Positions 8,879 to 17,138 of a stretch of DNA of 64,000 nucleotides are shown piece after piece. Positions within the stretch are counted from its first letter, which is position 1. Every line of letters starts with the position of its first letter. Source of the DNA: Naumannella halotolerans (GTDB taxonomy: Bacteria; Actinomycetota; Actinomycetes; Propionibacteriales; Propionibacteriaceae); assembly GCF_004364645.1 (NCBI RefSeq), contig NZ_SOAW01000001.1:806001-870000 (forward strand), read 5' to 3'. The position numbers and the translations under genes are program-made. Under the pieces are notes generated by a model. It was not told the origin of the DNA and made no database searches. It worked only from the letters and a program-made list of their open reading frames with translations.

Positions 8879-8921
8879 CTCTCAAGGCGGTAGCGCGGGT
8901 TCGAATCCCGTCGGGGCTACA
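8879..8921. repeat. Right attachment-site repeat (attR-like), tRNA-Glu 3' fragment
   Basis: Exact 43-bp copy of 955-997. It contains the tRNA-Glu anticodon loop, variable region, T arm and 3' end, but the upstream bases do not form the acceptor 5' strand or D arm. It is therefore a fragment and not a second tRNA gene. It is followed directly by a strong hairpin (8928-8959), which is likely the original terminator of the tRNA gene. Confidence 0.9.
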
Positions 8922-8927
8922 GGTGAG

Positions 8928-8959
8928 ATCCCCGGTCAGAACATGTTCTGGCCGGGGAT
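8928..8959. terminator. Displaced tRNA-Glu terminator
   Basis: A continuous 32-base palindrome begins at ATCCCCGG and ends at CCGGGGAT, seven bases after the right att repeat, followed by TTCC. Before the insertion it would have lain directly behind tRNA-Glu. Confidence 0.65.
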
Positions 8960-9006
8960 TTCCTGCGTTCCCGGCGGGAGTCGATTCCGCGGCGAACGCT
9001 CGTGAG

Positions 9007-9111
9007 CGACCAAACAAACGTCACACTCGATTCCGCGGCCCCAGGGCAGATCGCGTGGCGGCAAACCGGAGCTCCGGGTGTTCGCGATCGAGTGTGACGT
9101 TTGTTTGGTCG
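9007..9111. repeat. 25-bp inverted repeats around a 55-bp core
   Basis: Arms 9007-9031 and 9087-9111 are perfect reverse complements (arm core CAAACAAACGTCACACTC), separated by 55 bp with no coding potential. The core contains a further small palindrome, CGGAGCTCCG. The whole unit of 105 bp sits between the displaced tRNA terminator and the end of ndgR. It could be a strong bidirectional terminator for ndgR, or a non-autonomous repetitive element (MITE or REP-like). The copy number in the genome would decide. Confidence 0.75.
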
Positions 9112-9152
9112 GGCAAGCGCTCCTGCCTGGTCGGGGACCGGGGGCGCCGCAC

Positions 9153-9872
9153 TCAGTCGTTGTTGCGGCGCAGCACCTCGGACAGCCGGTCGGCCGCAGC
9201 CACCACTGCCGGGGCGTGCATCCGGCCCGGTTGCCGGGTGAGGCGCTCCATCGGCCCGGAGACGCTGACCGCGGCGATCACCTTGCCGCTGGGGGAGCGG
9301 ACCGGCGCCGAGACCGAGGCCACGCCCGACTCCCGCTCGCCGATCGACTGCGCCCAGCCGCGGCGTCGGATGTTGGACAGTGCCGCAGCGGTGAACTTGG
9401 CATCGCGCAGCCCGCGCTGCATCCGTTCGGGTTCCTCCCAGGCGAGCAGCACCTGGGCGGCCGAGCCGGCCTGCATGGTCAGCTGTGATCCGACCGGGAC
9501 GGTGTCGCGCAGGCCGGAGCTGCGTTCGGCGGCGGCCACGCAGACCCGGGACTCGTTCTGCCGCCGGAAGAGCTGGGCGGATTCGCCGGTGATGTCGCGG
9601 AGCCGGGCCAGGACCGGTCCGGCGGTGGCCAGCAGTCGGTCCTCACCGGCGGCGGAGGCCAGTTCGGCCAGCCGCGGACCGAGTACGAACCGTCCCTGCA
9701 GATCCCGGCCCACCAGCCGGTGGTGCTCCAGGGCGACGGCCAGGCGATGCGCCGTCGGCCGGGCCAGTCCGGTGGCGGTGACCAGGCCTGCCAAGGTGGT
9801 CGGACCGGATTCCAGAGCCGTCAGCACAACGGCCGCTTTGTCGAGAACGCCGACCCCGCTAGTGTTGTCCAT
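9153..9872 (-). CDS. ndgR: IclR-family regulator NdgR
   Basis: The product (239 aa) closely resembles the streptomycete NdgR/LtbR regulator, which controls leuCD and amino-acid-dependent growth. The start MDNTSGVGVLDKAAVVLTAL is the family N-terminus; a longer frame to 9923 is ignored for that reason. The winged helix-turn-helix is at about residues 10-75 (LAGLVTATGLARPTAHRLAV). The IclR effector-binding domain follows, with GRFVLGPRLAELASAAGEDR, SVSAPVRSPSG and VIAAVSVSGP. It is divergent from leuC across 173 bp, as in other actinobacteria, which supports control of leuCD by a shared intergenic operator. No clear Shine-Dalgarno precedes the ATG, so the mRNA may be leaderless. Confidence 0.93.
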   Translation of the reverse strand: MDNTSGVGVLDKAAVVLTALESGPTTLAGLVTATGLARPTAHRLAVALEHHRLVGRDLQGRFVLGPRLAELASAAGEDRLLATAGPVLARLRDITGESAQLFRRQNESRVCVAAAERSSGLRDTVPVGSQLTMQAGSAAQVLLAWEEPERMQRGLRDAKFTAAALSNIRRRGWAQSIGERESGVASVSAPVRSPSGKVIAAVSVSGPMERLTRQPGRMHAPAVVAAADRLSEVLRRNND

Positions 9873-10045
9873 GTGCTGATACTGCCGTCTCGGATGCTGG
9901 AATGCAAGTGATACGGTGAGCACGGATCCCGAGGGGTGTTCCCCTCACGAACGGTCGGCCCGGTGGTCGATCGATGGACAGGACGGTACGCCGATCCCGG
10001 TCATGAGGACATCGTGGTCGGTCACCGAGAAGTGGAGAAGGACTG
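9873..10045. promoter_or_regulatory. Divergent ndgR/leuC control region
   Basis: 173 bp between the two start codons. The leuC side has a possible -10 (GATACG near 9912) giving a leader of about 120 nt with a hairpin, GAGGGG-TGTT-CCCCTC, near 9935. GAGAAGGA precedes the leuC ATG. By analogy with NdgR/LtbR the operator should lie here, but no operator sequence was identified with certainty. Confidence 0.5.
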
Positions 10046-11461
10046 ATGGGACGCACACTGAGTGAGAAGGTCTGGGACGACCATGTCGTCCGTTCCGTAC
10101 CGGGTGAACCGGACCTCCTCTTCATCGACCTGCACCTGGTGCACGAGGTCACCAGCCCCCAGGCCTTCGACGGGCTCCGGCAGGAGGGCCGCAAGGTCCG
10201 TCGGCCCGACCTGACGCTGGCCACCGAGGACCACAACACGCCGACCCTGAACATCAACCTGCCGATCAAGGACCCGACCTCGCGGACCCAGGTCGACACC
10301 CTGCGGAAGAACGCCGCGGAGTTCGGCGTCCGGATCCACAGCCTCGGCGATCCCGACCAGGGAGTGGTGCACATCATCGGGCCGTGGCTGGGGTTGACCC
10401 AGCCGGGGATGACCGTCGTCTGCGGGGACTCCCACACCTCCACCCACGGCGCCTTCGGTGCTCTCGCCTTCGGTATCGGCACCTCCGAGGTGGAGCACGT
10501 ACTGGCGACCCAGACGCTGCCGCAGGCCAAGCCCAAGACCATGGCGGTCAACGTGGTCGGTGAACTGGCCGAGGGGGTCACCGCCAAGGATCTGGTGCTG
10601 GCACTGATCAGCCAGGTCGGTACCGGCGGCGGCCAGGGGTACGTCGTGGAGTACCGCGGTCCGGCGATCGAGAAGTTGTCGATGGAGGGTCGGATGACCA
10701 TCTGCAACATGAGCATCGAATGGGGGGCCAAGGCCGGCATGATCGCCCCCGACGAGACCACCTTCGCCTACCTGGAGGGGCGCCAGCACGCGCCGAAGGG
10801 TGAGCAGTGGGAGGCGGCCAAGGACTACTGGCGCACGCTGCGCACCGATGACGATGCGGTCTTCGACGCCGAGGTCGAGCTCGATGTCAGCGAGTTGTCA
10901 CCGTTCGTCACCTGGGGAACCAATCCGGGACAGGGCATCGCGCTGAACGATGTCGTGCCCGATCCGGCCGACTTCGCCGACGAGAGCGAGCGGACGGCCG
11001 CCGAGCGGGCACTGGAGTACATGGGGCTGAGCGCCGGTACGCCGCTGCGGGAGATCGCCGTGGACACCGTCTTCGTCGGCTCCTGCACCAATGGTCGGAT
11101 GGAGGACCTGCGGTTGGCCGCCTCGGTGATCGAGGGACGCAAGGTCGCCGATGGGGTGCGCATGCTGATCGTCCCCGGGTCGGCCCGGGTACGGCTGCAG
11201 GCCGAGGCCGAGGGTCTGGACGCGATCTTCCTCGAAGCCGGTGCCGAATGGCGGGCGGCCGGCTGCTCGATGTGTCTGGGTATGAATCCCGACCAGTTGT
11301 CCCCGGGGGAACGCGCGGCATCGACCTCCAACCGCAACTTCGAGGGAAGACAGGGCAAGGGCGGGCGTACCCACCTGGTCTCACCGGCCGTCGCCGCAGC
11401 CACCGCGGTGCTGGGACACCTCGCCGGACCGGCCGATCTTCCTCAGCCCTCGCTGGTCTGA
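10046..11461 (+). CDS. leuC: 3-isopropylmalate dehydratase large subunit
   Basis: The product (471 aa) is the catalytic [4Fe-4S] subunit of isopropylmalate isomerase, which converts 2- to 3-isopropylmalate in leucine synthesis together with LeuD. Aconitase-family signatures are clear: [20 protein letters not shown], then GSCTNGR with C347, and [11 protein letters not shown] with C407 and C410, the three cluster ligands. The start has GAGAAGGA eight bases upstream. leuD follows 33 bp later, forming an operon. The length is typical of the family and all ligands are present. Confidence 0.97.
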   Translation: MGRTLSEKVWDDHVVRSVPGEPDLLFIDLHLVHEVTSPQAFDGLRQEGRKVRRPDLTLATEDHNTPTLNINLPIKDPTSRTQVDTLRKNAAEFGVRIHSLGDPDQGVVHIIGPWLGLTQPGMTVVCGDSHTSTHGAFGALAFGIGTSEVEHVLATQTLPQAKPKTMAVNVVGELAEGVTAKDLVLALISQVGTGGGQGYVVEYRGPAIEKLSMEGRMTICNMSIEWGAKAGMIAPDETTFAYLEGRQHAPKGEQWEAAKDYWRTLRTDDDAVFDAEVELDVSELSPFVTWGTNPGQGIALNDVVPDPADFADESERTAAERALEYMGLSAGTPLREIAVDTVFVGSCTNGRMEDLRLAASVIEGRKVADGVRMLIVPGSARVRLQAEAEGLDAIFLEAGAEWRAAGCSMCLGMNPDQLSPGERAASTSNRNFEGRQGKGGRTHLVSPAVAAATAVLGHLAGPADLPQPSLV

Positions 11462-11494
11462 GCGGCCCTCGATCCACGACGAAGGAAAACGATC

Positions 11495-12100
11495 ATGGAA
11501 GCTTTCACCACCCACACAGGGACTGCAGTGCCGCTGCGCCGCAGCAATGTCGACACCGACCAGATCATCCCGGCCGTCTACCTGAAGCGGGTGACCCGGA
11601 CCGGGTTCGCCGACGGTCTGTTCTCGGCCTGGCGATCCGATCCCAGCTTCGTGCTCAACCGTCCCGAACATGCCGGCGCGACGATCTTGATCCCCGGTCC
11701 CGACTTCGGCACCGGATCGTCTCGTGAGCACGCGGTCTGGGCATTGATGGACTACGGGTTCAAGGTGGTCATCGGATCCCGTTTCGGCGACATCTTCCGC
11801 AACAACTCCGGCAAGGCCGGTCTGCTGATCGCGGTGATCCCCGAAGCCGATGTGCACAAGTTGCAGGAACTGATCGAGGGCGATCCCTCCCTGGAGGTCG
11901 AGGTCGACCTGGAACAGCGGACGATCACCGTGGCCGGCTGGACCATCACCTTCGAGATCGACGACTACACCCGCTGGCGGTTGCTCGAGGGGCTCGACGA
12001 TGTCGCACTGACACTGCGTCATGCCGACGACATCTCTGCCTACGAAGAGAAACGGCTGCCTTTCAAGCCGACGACCCAGCCGGTTCCCAGCTCCTCCTGA
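11495..12100 (+). CDS. leuD: 3-isopropylmalate dehydratase small subunit
   Basis: The product (201 aa) is the swivelling small subunit that completes isopropylmalate isomerase with LeuC. Family motifs include [16 protein letters not shown] near the start, [16 protein letters not shown] and [25 protein letters not shown] precedes the ATG. It is the last gene of the leuCD operon; a stem-loop at 12132-12164 follows. Size and motifs are normal. Confidence 0.97.
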   Translation: MEAFTTHTGTAVPLRRSNVDTDQIIPAVYLKRVTRTGFADGLFSAWRSDPSFVLNRPEHAGATILIPGPDFGTGSSREHAVWALMDYGFKVVIGSRFGDIFRNNSGKAGLLIAVIPEADVHKLQELIEGDPSLEVEVDLEQRTITVAGWTITFEIDDYTRWRLLEGLDDVALTLRHADDISAYEEKRLPFKPTTQPVPSSS

Positions 12101-12131
12101 GGCGCCGGTCCGGGGCGGTGTGCCCTTGCCG

Positions 12132-12164
12132 GATTCCCCGACAGTTCAACGACTGCGGGGAATC
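12132..12164 (+). terminator. Terminator after leuCD
   Basis: GATTCCCCG (12132-12140) pairs with CGGGGAATC (12156-12164), extended inward by CAG/CTG-like pairing. It lies 31 bp after the leuD stop. There is no strong T run, as is common in this GC range. Confidence 0.6.
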
Positions 12165-12279
12165 TGGCATGTCGTCGTTGTCAGGGCTGCCCGGCTTGTC
12201 TAGCGTATGAGCAGCATTCGTACCTCGAATGCTCCGAAACCCTTTTCCTGACAGGGTCCGTTCGACTGAGAAGGACAAC

Positions 12280-12864
12280 GTGAACAAGGCTGAACTGATC
12301 GAAGCACTGGCGCCGCATTTCGACGGCAACAAGGCCGAAGCGGGTCGTGCGCTCAACGCCGTGATCGAAACCATCACCTTCTCCACAGCTCGGGACGGCC
12401 GCGTGTCGATCACCGGCTTCGGAGTCTTCGAGAAGATTCGTCGTCCTTCACGGATGGTCCGGAACCCGCGTACCGGTGAGCGCAAGCGAGCCAAGGCCAC
12501 CAACATTGCGCGCTTCCGTCCCGGGTCGGAACTGAAGGCCTACGTCACTGGCGAGAAGAAGCCGCCGCGCGCGACCAGGAAGTCGACCGCAGCCAAGGCC
12601 GAGGCAGCACCGGCGAAGAAGACCACCGCCACCAAGGCACCGGCGAAGAAGACGGCCACGAAGGCCGCGGCAGTGAAGGCTCCGGCGGAGACCGCCGCGA
12701 AGAAGACCACCGCGAGCAAGGCGTCGGCGAAGAAGACCACCGCCAGCAAGGCACCGGCGAAGAAGACGACCGCCAGCAAGGCGCCGGCGAAGAAGACCAC
12801 CGCGAAGAAGACCACCGCGAAGAAGACGACGGCCAAGAAGGCGACGCGCAAGAGCAGTCGCTGA
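12280..12864 (+). CDS. hup: HU nucleoid protein with Lys/Ala-rich tail
   Basis: The product (194 aa from GTG 12280; GAGAAGGA upstream) bends and compacts DNA. Residues 1-90 are a standard HU fold, with the DNA-binding arm around RRPSRMVRNPRTGE and the conserved FRPGSELK. Residues 91-194 form a tail built from repeats of AKKTTASKAPAKK type, rich in Lys, Ala and Thr, as in mycobacterial HupB/Hlp and Streptomyces HupS. Such tails modulate DNA compaction and are modified in mycobacteria. The tail is encoded by an imperfect tandem repeat of about 12600-12845, which could vary in length between strains. It is monocistronic, between two terminator-like hairpins. Confidence 0.95.
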   Translation: MNKAELIEALAPHFDGNKAEAGRALNAVIETITFSTARDGRVSITGFGVFEKIRRPSRMVRNPRTGERKRAKATNIARFRPGSELKAYVTGEKKPPRATRKSTAAKAEAAPAKKTTATKAPAKKTATKAAAVKAPAETAAKKTTASKASAKKTTASKAPAKKTTASKAPAKKTTAKKTTAKKTTAKKATRKSSR

Positions 12865-12935
12865 ACTCCCGACCTCGGTCAAGATCAACGTCGACGGTGA
12901 TCGACGACGAGGTCTGATCAGCGATGTGGACGACG

Positions 12936-12963
12936 ACGGGTGGGTCCGAGCGGGCCCACCCGT
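12936..12963. terminator. Bidirectional terminator between hup and cofC
   Basis: ACGGGTGGGTCC (12936-12947) pairs with GGGCCCACCCGT (12952-12963), with one G-U pair and a four-base loop. It lies between convergent genes and can serve both. Confidence 0.7.
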
Positions 12964-12969
12964 TGTCGG

Positions 12970-13626
12970 TCAATGATGATCAACATCGCGCAACAGGGCT
13001 TCGGTGCGTGTTCCCAGGCCCATCCCGGCAGCCCGCCGCAGATCATCCAGGGTGTCCACGTCCAAGCGGGCATCCGGCCAATTCTCCGGCGCCGGATCGG
13101 CCGCACCCGAGCGCAGGTGATTGTCGGCCGAACGTCCCTCGAACCGGGGATCCAGGTCGCGCGGCCCGCGCAGCGCGCGGGCCAGCAGCATGGTGGTACC
13201 GAATCCGGCGGCATCGCGCAGGAACAAGCGACGTTGCTGCGGCAGTGCTCCGACGAACTGATCGACACTCGCCGAACGCAGTGCCGGGAGATCGGCGACC
13301 GATGCCAGCACCTCGGTGATGCCGTGATCGAGGAGATGAGCGGCCCCGGCGGTGAATGCCGCGTTCAGGTCCCGCCCCGGATCCGGCACCAACTGCGCGC
13401 TGCCCACCGGGGGCAGACCGTCACCGACGACCACCACCACCGGGATCACCGCCTGCAGTGCCGTCACGGTGTCGACCAGCATCGACCAGGCCAGTTCGCG
13501 GCGGAACCCGACCTCGGCGTCGATCCTGCTCTTGGCCAGATGCAGCGACTTCAGCGCAACCACGGCACCCAATGGACGCCGGACCTGGCCGGCTGTTCGG
13601 TCGGACAACGGACTCGGATCGGGCAC
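12970..13626 (-). CDS. cofC: 2-phospholactate/phosphoenolpyruvate guanylyltransferase (F420 biosynthesis)
   Basis: The product (218 aa) fits CofC/FbiD, which condenses GTP with phosphoenolpyruvate or 2-phospholactate to start the coenzyme F420 side chain. Nucleotidyltransferase features are AVVALKSLHLAKSRI near residue 20, VVVVVGDG and VPDPGRDLNAAF, then VLASVADLPALR and the GFGTTMLLARA loop. The C-terminus has LDVDTLDDLRRAAGMGLGTRT. It is divergent from plsC. Presence of this gene implies that the organism makes F420; the other F420 genes are not in this window. It could in principle be another MobA-like transferase, but the motif order favours CofC. Confidence 0.88.
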   Translation of the reverse strand: MPDPSPLSDRTAGQVRRPLGAVVALKSLHLAKSRIDAEVGFRRELAWSMLVDTVTALQAVIPVVVVVGDGLPPVGSAQLVPDPGRDLNAAFTAGAAHLLDHGITEVLASVADLPALRSASVDQFVGALPQQRRLFLRDAAGFGTTMLLARALRGPRDLDPRFEGRSADNHLRSGAADPAPENWPDARLDVDTLDDLRRAAGMGLGTRTEALLRDVDHH

Positions 13627-13691
13627 CGAACGATCTTGCCACGCCGGGCCCTACAGTGGAGCCAGTGCACGAACCGAAGGGACCGGCCCGG

Positions 13692-14486
13692 ATGAGCGAA
13701 CCGAGGTTGGCTGTTGCCGACCCAGCAGCCCTGCCGATACGTGCGGTGAATTCCGAGCCCGCCGAAGTCGGTCTGCGGGTCACCGTGACCGCGCTGGCCG
13801 CGATCATGAGGCGGATCACCCGCAGGGACTGGCGGGACCGGAAGAAGGTGCCGCGAACCGGGCCGGCGATCTTCGTGGTCAACCACATCTCGAACATCGA
13901 TCCGCTGGTCTACGGCCACTACATCGCCTGGGCGGGCCGGTGGCCGCGCTTTCTTGCCAAGGCATCGATCTTCCGTACCCCGGTCGTCGGCTGGGTGGCC
14001 CGTGCCTGCGGCCAGATCAAGGTGGACCGCGACCGGGCCGACGGCGGTGGTGCGATGGCCGAGGCCGCAGCCGCCCTGGCCGCGGGTGGTTCGGTCTCCA
14101 TCTACCCCGAAGGAACGATCACCTTCGATCCCGATGGCTGGCCGATGAACGGTCGTACCGGCGCTGCCCGACTCGCCCTGGAGACCGGTGCACCGCTGAT
14201 TCCGGTCGCCCAATGGGGTGCCCAGGACATCCTCGGGGGCAAGAAGCTCACCTTCCCCAGGTTCTTCCCGCCGCGTACCGTCCACGTGATCACCGGTGAC
14301 CCGGTGGACATCGATGATCTTCGCGGTGAACCGCCGACGGCCGGAACCTTGTTGTTGATCACCGACCGGATCATGGATTCCCTGACCGCACTGGTCGGCG
14401 ACCTCCGGCAGGAGCTTCCCCCCCGTGGGCGGTGGGATCCGCGACTGCGACGTCGGGTGGTCCGCCGACACCGGGAGGAACGCTGA
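13692..14486 (+). CDS. plsC: 1-acyl-sn-glycerol-3-phosphate acyltransferase
   Basis: The product (264 aa) adds an acyl chain to lysophosphatidic acid in phospholipid synthesis. It has H65-ISNI-D70 (the HX4D catalytic motif), the RWPRFLAKASIF region, YPEGT around P139-E140-G141, and PLIPVAQWGAQ. ATG 13692 is chosen because AAGGGA lies nine bases before it; GTGs at 13656 and 13665 are alternatives. Its stop overlaps the gpsA start by one base, linking two steps of phosphatidic acid formation in one operon with ddl behind. It has no strong membrane segment, so it is probably a peripheral membrane enzyme. Confidence 0.93.
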   Translation: MSEPRLAVADPAALPIRAVNSEPAEVGLRVTVTALAAIMRRITRRDWRDRKKVPRTGPAIFVVNHISNIDPLVYGHYIAWAGRWPRFLAKASIFRTPVVGWVARACGQIKVDRDRADGGGAMAEAAAALAAGGSVSIYPEGTITFDPDGWPMNGRTGAARLALETGAPLIPVAQWGAQDILGGKKLTFPRFFPPRTVHVITGDPVDIDDLRGEPPTAGTLLLITDRIMDSLTALVGDLRQELPPRGRWDPRLRRRVVRRHREER

Positions 14487-15469
14487 TGCGGGTGGCAGTT
14501 CTGGGGGCCGGGGCCTTCGGTACGGTCCTCTCCCTGGTCTTCGCCGACGCCGGCCATGAGGTCCGGTTGTGCGGTCGGCGAGCCGACCAGGCCGATGAGA
14601 TCAACGAGCGGCGCACGAACGAGCGCTACCTGCCCGGGATCGAGCTGCCGCCGATCCTGGCCACCACCGACCAGCAACTGGCCACCGACGGGGTGGAGGT
14701 GGTCGTCCTGGCGGTGCCGGCGCAGACCATGCGGGAGAACCTGCAGCACTGGCAACTTCCTGCGGAGGCGTTGATCGTCTCCGCGGCCAAGGGACTGGAG
14801 GCCGAGACCGGTGCCCGGATGAGCGAACTGATGCTCGATGCCGGCATCGATGCCGAACGGCTGGCCGTGATCGCCGGCCCCAACCTGGCCCGGGAGATCG
14901 GAGCCCGGATGCCCACCGCTGCGGTGGTCGCCGCGTACTCGAACGAGACCGCGGTACGGGTACAGCGTTCCCTGCACTCGCCATACTTCCGGCCGTACAC
15001 GAATCTGGACGTCGTCGGTTGTGAGTTGGCCGGTGCAGCGAAGAACCCGATCGCCCTGGCCGTCGGCATGATCATCGGGCGTGGTCTGGGGGACAACCTG
15101 CTGGGAACGGTGATGAGTCGCGGGCTGGCCGAGGCAACCCGGTTGGGGGAGGCCCTGGGTGCCGATCCGCACACCTTCGCCGGACTGGCCGGGACCGGTG
15201 ATCTGGTCGCCACCTGTTACTCGCCGCTGTCACGCAACCGCAGTTTCGGCGAACGCCTGGGCCGGGGGATGCCCGTCGCCGAGGCGCTGGCCGCGAGCTC
15301 CGGTGTGGTCGAGGCGATCCCGACCTCCGGGTCGTTGGCGGCGCTGGCCGATGAGGTCGGTGTCGAACTGCCGATCATCTCCCGGATCGCCCCGGTGATC
15401 GAGGGTCAGATCAGCCCGGACGAGGCGCTGGATGCCTTGATGTCCCGGCAGGTGAAACCCGAACGATGA
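14486..15469 (+). CDS. gpsA: Glycerol-3-phosphate dehydrogenase [NAD(P)+]
   Basis: The product (327 aa) reduces dihydroxyacetone phosphate to sn-glycerol-3-phosphate, the backbone for phospholipids. The Rossmann motif is G7-A-G9-A-F-G12. Downstream motifs are SAAKGLEAETG, GPNLAREI, the catalytic-region stretch GAAKNPIALAVGMIIGRGLG and LAGTGDLVATCYS. GGGAGGA precedes ATG 14486, which overlaps the plsC stop. The length is typical. Confidence 0.96.
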   Translation: MRVAVLGAGAFGTVLSLVFADAGHEVRLCGRRADQADEINERRTNERYLPGIELPPILATTDQQLATDGVEVVVLAVPAQTMRENLQHWQLPAEALIVSAAKGLEAETGARMSELMLDAGIDAERLAVIAGPNLAREIGARMPTAAVVAAYSNETAVRVQRSLHSPYFRPYTNLDVVGCELAGAAKNPIALAVGMIIGRGLGDNLLGTVMSRGLAEATRLGEALGADPHTFAGLAGTGDLVATCYSPLSRNRSFGERLGRGMPVAEALAASSGVVEAIPTSGSLAALADEVGVELPIISRIAPVIEGQISPDEALDALMSRQVKPER

Positions 15470-15493
15470 CCGATTTCGGCTAGGGTCGCCAGC

Positions 15494-16624
15494 GTGAATC
15501 AGCCCCATCCAGACACTGCCCGACACGACAGTGGTCGACCGCTCCGGGTCGGTCTGATCTTCGGCGGCACCAGTTCCGAGCACGGTGTCTCCTGTCTCGG
15601 CGCCGCCGCCGTCGCCCAGGCGATCGACTCCACGAAGTATGAGCTGGTGGGTGTCGGGATCACCCGCCGTGGCCGCTGGCAACGGGTCGGGTCCGACGAC
15701 CTGCGCGGGTTGCAGATCCGCGACTCCGTGCTGCCCGAGTTGCCCGAGGGCGGTGGCCCGGAGGTGGTCCTGCGAGGGACCGGCCAGGGCCCCGTCCTGT
15801 GGACCGAAGCGGGGGAGGAACCGCTGGACGTGGCGTTCCTCATGTTGCACGGGCCCGGTGGTGAGGACGGCGCGATCCAGGGCTTCTGCGAGAGCATCGG
15901 GTTGCGCTACACCGGCTCGGGGGTCGCCGCCAGTGCGGTCGGCATGGACAAACACCTGATGAAACTGTTGTTCGACTCCGCCGGTATCCCGATCGGCCCG
16001 TACGTCGCGATCACCCCCGACCGGTGGGGTGCCGATCCCGAGGAATGCCTGCGGCAGGTGTCGGGCCTGGAGTTCCCGGTCTTCGTCAAACCCGCCCGCG
16101 CGGGCTCCAGCCAGGGGATCACCCGGGTGAGCGAACCGGCTGGGTTGCGGGCGGCGATCGAGGTGGCCCGCGAACATGACCCGAAGGTGGTCGTCGAACA
16201 GGGTTTCGTCGGCGCCCGGGAGATCGAGTGCGGTGTGTTCGACAGCGGTAACGGTCCGCAGGTCTCGGTGCTCGGTGAGGTCGTGATGCACGGCAAGGAC
16301 GGGTTCTACGACTACGAGTCGAAGTACACCCCCGGTGACGAGGTGAGCATCGTCGTCCCCACCCGTGTCGATGCCGGTGTCGAGGAGCGGATCCGCGGAC
16401 TGGCCGCCGAGGTGTTCGCCGTCCTCGGTTGTGAGGGCCACGCGCGGGTCGACTGCTTCCTGACCGCCGACGACCAGGTGATGATCAACGAGATCAACAC
16501 CCTGCCCGGTTTCACCGCCACCTCGATGTTCCCGCAGGTGTGGCAGGCCAGCGGGATCGACTTCACCGCCCAGATCACCCGGCTGCTGGAGTGTGCGATG
16601 AGCCGGTCGGTCGGACTGCGCTGA
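15494..16624 (+). CDS. ddl: D-alanine--D-alanine ligase
   Basis: The product (376 aa) joins two D-alanines for peptidoglycan precursors using ATP. Features are LIFGGTSSEHGVSCLGAAAV at the N-terminus, MLHGPGGEDGAIQG, the ATP-grasp region FPVFVKPARAGSSQGI, and the metal-binding end VMINEINTLPGFTATSMFP. GTG 15494 starts 24 bp after gpsA, so it is likely co-transcribed with it. Its neighbourhood of envelope-precursor genes (plsC-gpsA-ddl) is common in actinobacteria. It is complete, with no missing signatures. Confidence 0.96.
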   Translation: MNQPHPDTARHDSGRPLRVGLIFGGTSSEHGVSCLGAAAVAQAIDSTKYELVGVGITRRGRWQRVGSDDLRGLQIRDSVLPELPEGGGPEVVLRGTGQGPVLWTEAGEEPLDVAFLMLHGPGGEDGAIQGFCESIGLRYTGSGVAASAVGMDKHLMKLLFDSAGIPIGPYVAITPDRWGADPEECLRQVSGLEFPVFVKPARAGSSQGITRVSEPAGLRAAIEVAREHDPKVVVEQGFVGAREIECGVFDSGNGPQVSVLGEVVMHGKDGFYDYESKYTPGDEVSIVVPTRVDAGVEERIRGLAAEVFAVLGCEGHARVDCFLTADDQVMINEINTLPGFTATSMFPQVWQASGIDFTAQITRLLECAMSRSVGLR

Positions 16625-16628
16625 GGTC

Positions 16629-17105
16629 CTACACGCAGGGCTGGACGTTCTCGTCGTGGTCGTTGATCGTCTGCGCGAGATCGACCAGGGCATCTGCCTC
16701 GGGGGAGTGCTCGGACGGCACACTGACCTGCACCGGCACCGTGCGCCCGAGGGTGGTGAAGACCCAACCGGGTTCGGCCTCCTCGGCGTACCAGCCGACG
16801 CCGTTGACCTCGAAGCACTGCGCGTCGGGACCGGCCGATGCCGGGAGTTCGGCGCCGCAGGTGAGGACGATCGCCGGTTTGCCCCAGGCTGCCGTCCAGC
16901 GGCCCGGCTCGGTGTCCCGACGGGGCTGACCGTCGACGGTCTCGGGCAACTCGGACATCACCTTCGCGCAGGTCTCGGCGGCTTCGGCCGACAGCTCGGG
17001 ATCAGCGGCCTGGACGGCGCCCGAACATCCGGTCAGGGCCAGCAGCCCGCCTAGCGCGGGCAGCGCGTACCGGCGCAGGCGCAGCGCGGGGGCGGACGGG
17101 GTCAT
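16629..17105 (-). CDS. DUF3515 family lipoprotein
   Basis: The product (158 aa) begins with a basic signal peptide and the lipobox LTGC, the lipidated cysteine being C27. The mature part has four further cysteines (ETCAKV, LTCGAE, AQCFEV and the C-terminal QPCV) and the family-typical WTAAWGKPAIVLTCG. The ddl-DUF3515-Lrp-thiL neighbourhood is conserved in actinobacteria. The function is unknown; it is exported and membrane anchored. It is convergent with ddl, with only 4 bp between the stops. Confidence 0.85.
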   Translation of the reverse strand: MTPSAPALRLRRYALPALGGLLALTGCSGAVQAADPELSAEAAETCAKVMSELPETVDGQPRRDTEPGRWTAAWGKPAIVLTCGAELPASAGPDAQCFEVNGVGWYAEEAEPGWVFTTLGRTVPVQVSVPSEHSPEADALVDLAQTINDHDENVQPCV

Positions 17106-17138
17106 CGAGATGGCGGCCGGTCGTTCAACCGTGGCCGA

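Larger units (their letters stand above)
998..8921. mobile_element. tRNA-Glu-inserted genomic island carrying a type I R-M system
   Basis: About 7.9 kb lies between the two 43-bp tRNA-Glu repeats. It holds hsdM, hsdS and hsdR on the plus strand and one convergent DUF3644-like gene on the minus strand. Roughly 290 bp (left) and 340 bp (right) of non-coding sequence flank the genes. Each end carries one copy of a 22-bp direct repeat (1071-1092 and 8739-8760). hsdS in particular is less GC-rich and uses codons (ATT, AGA, GTA) that are scarce in the neighbouring core genes. I found no integrase, excisionase, relaxase or replication gene. The island is therefore a cargo-only element, a decayed one, or one mobilised in trans. 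Confidence 0.85.

Noticed and set aside
8879-8921. Second tRNA-Glu gene
   Set aside because: Only the anticodon loop to the 3' end is present. The upstream bases do not form the acceptor or D arm, so it is an att fragment.
9923-10045. Leucine attenuator peptide before leuC
   Set aside because: The only short frame found in the leader (from ATG near 9974) contains no leucine codons, and no clear alternative stem pair is seen.
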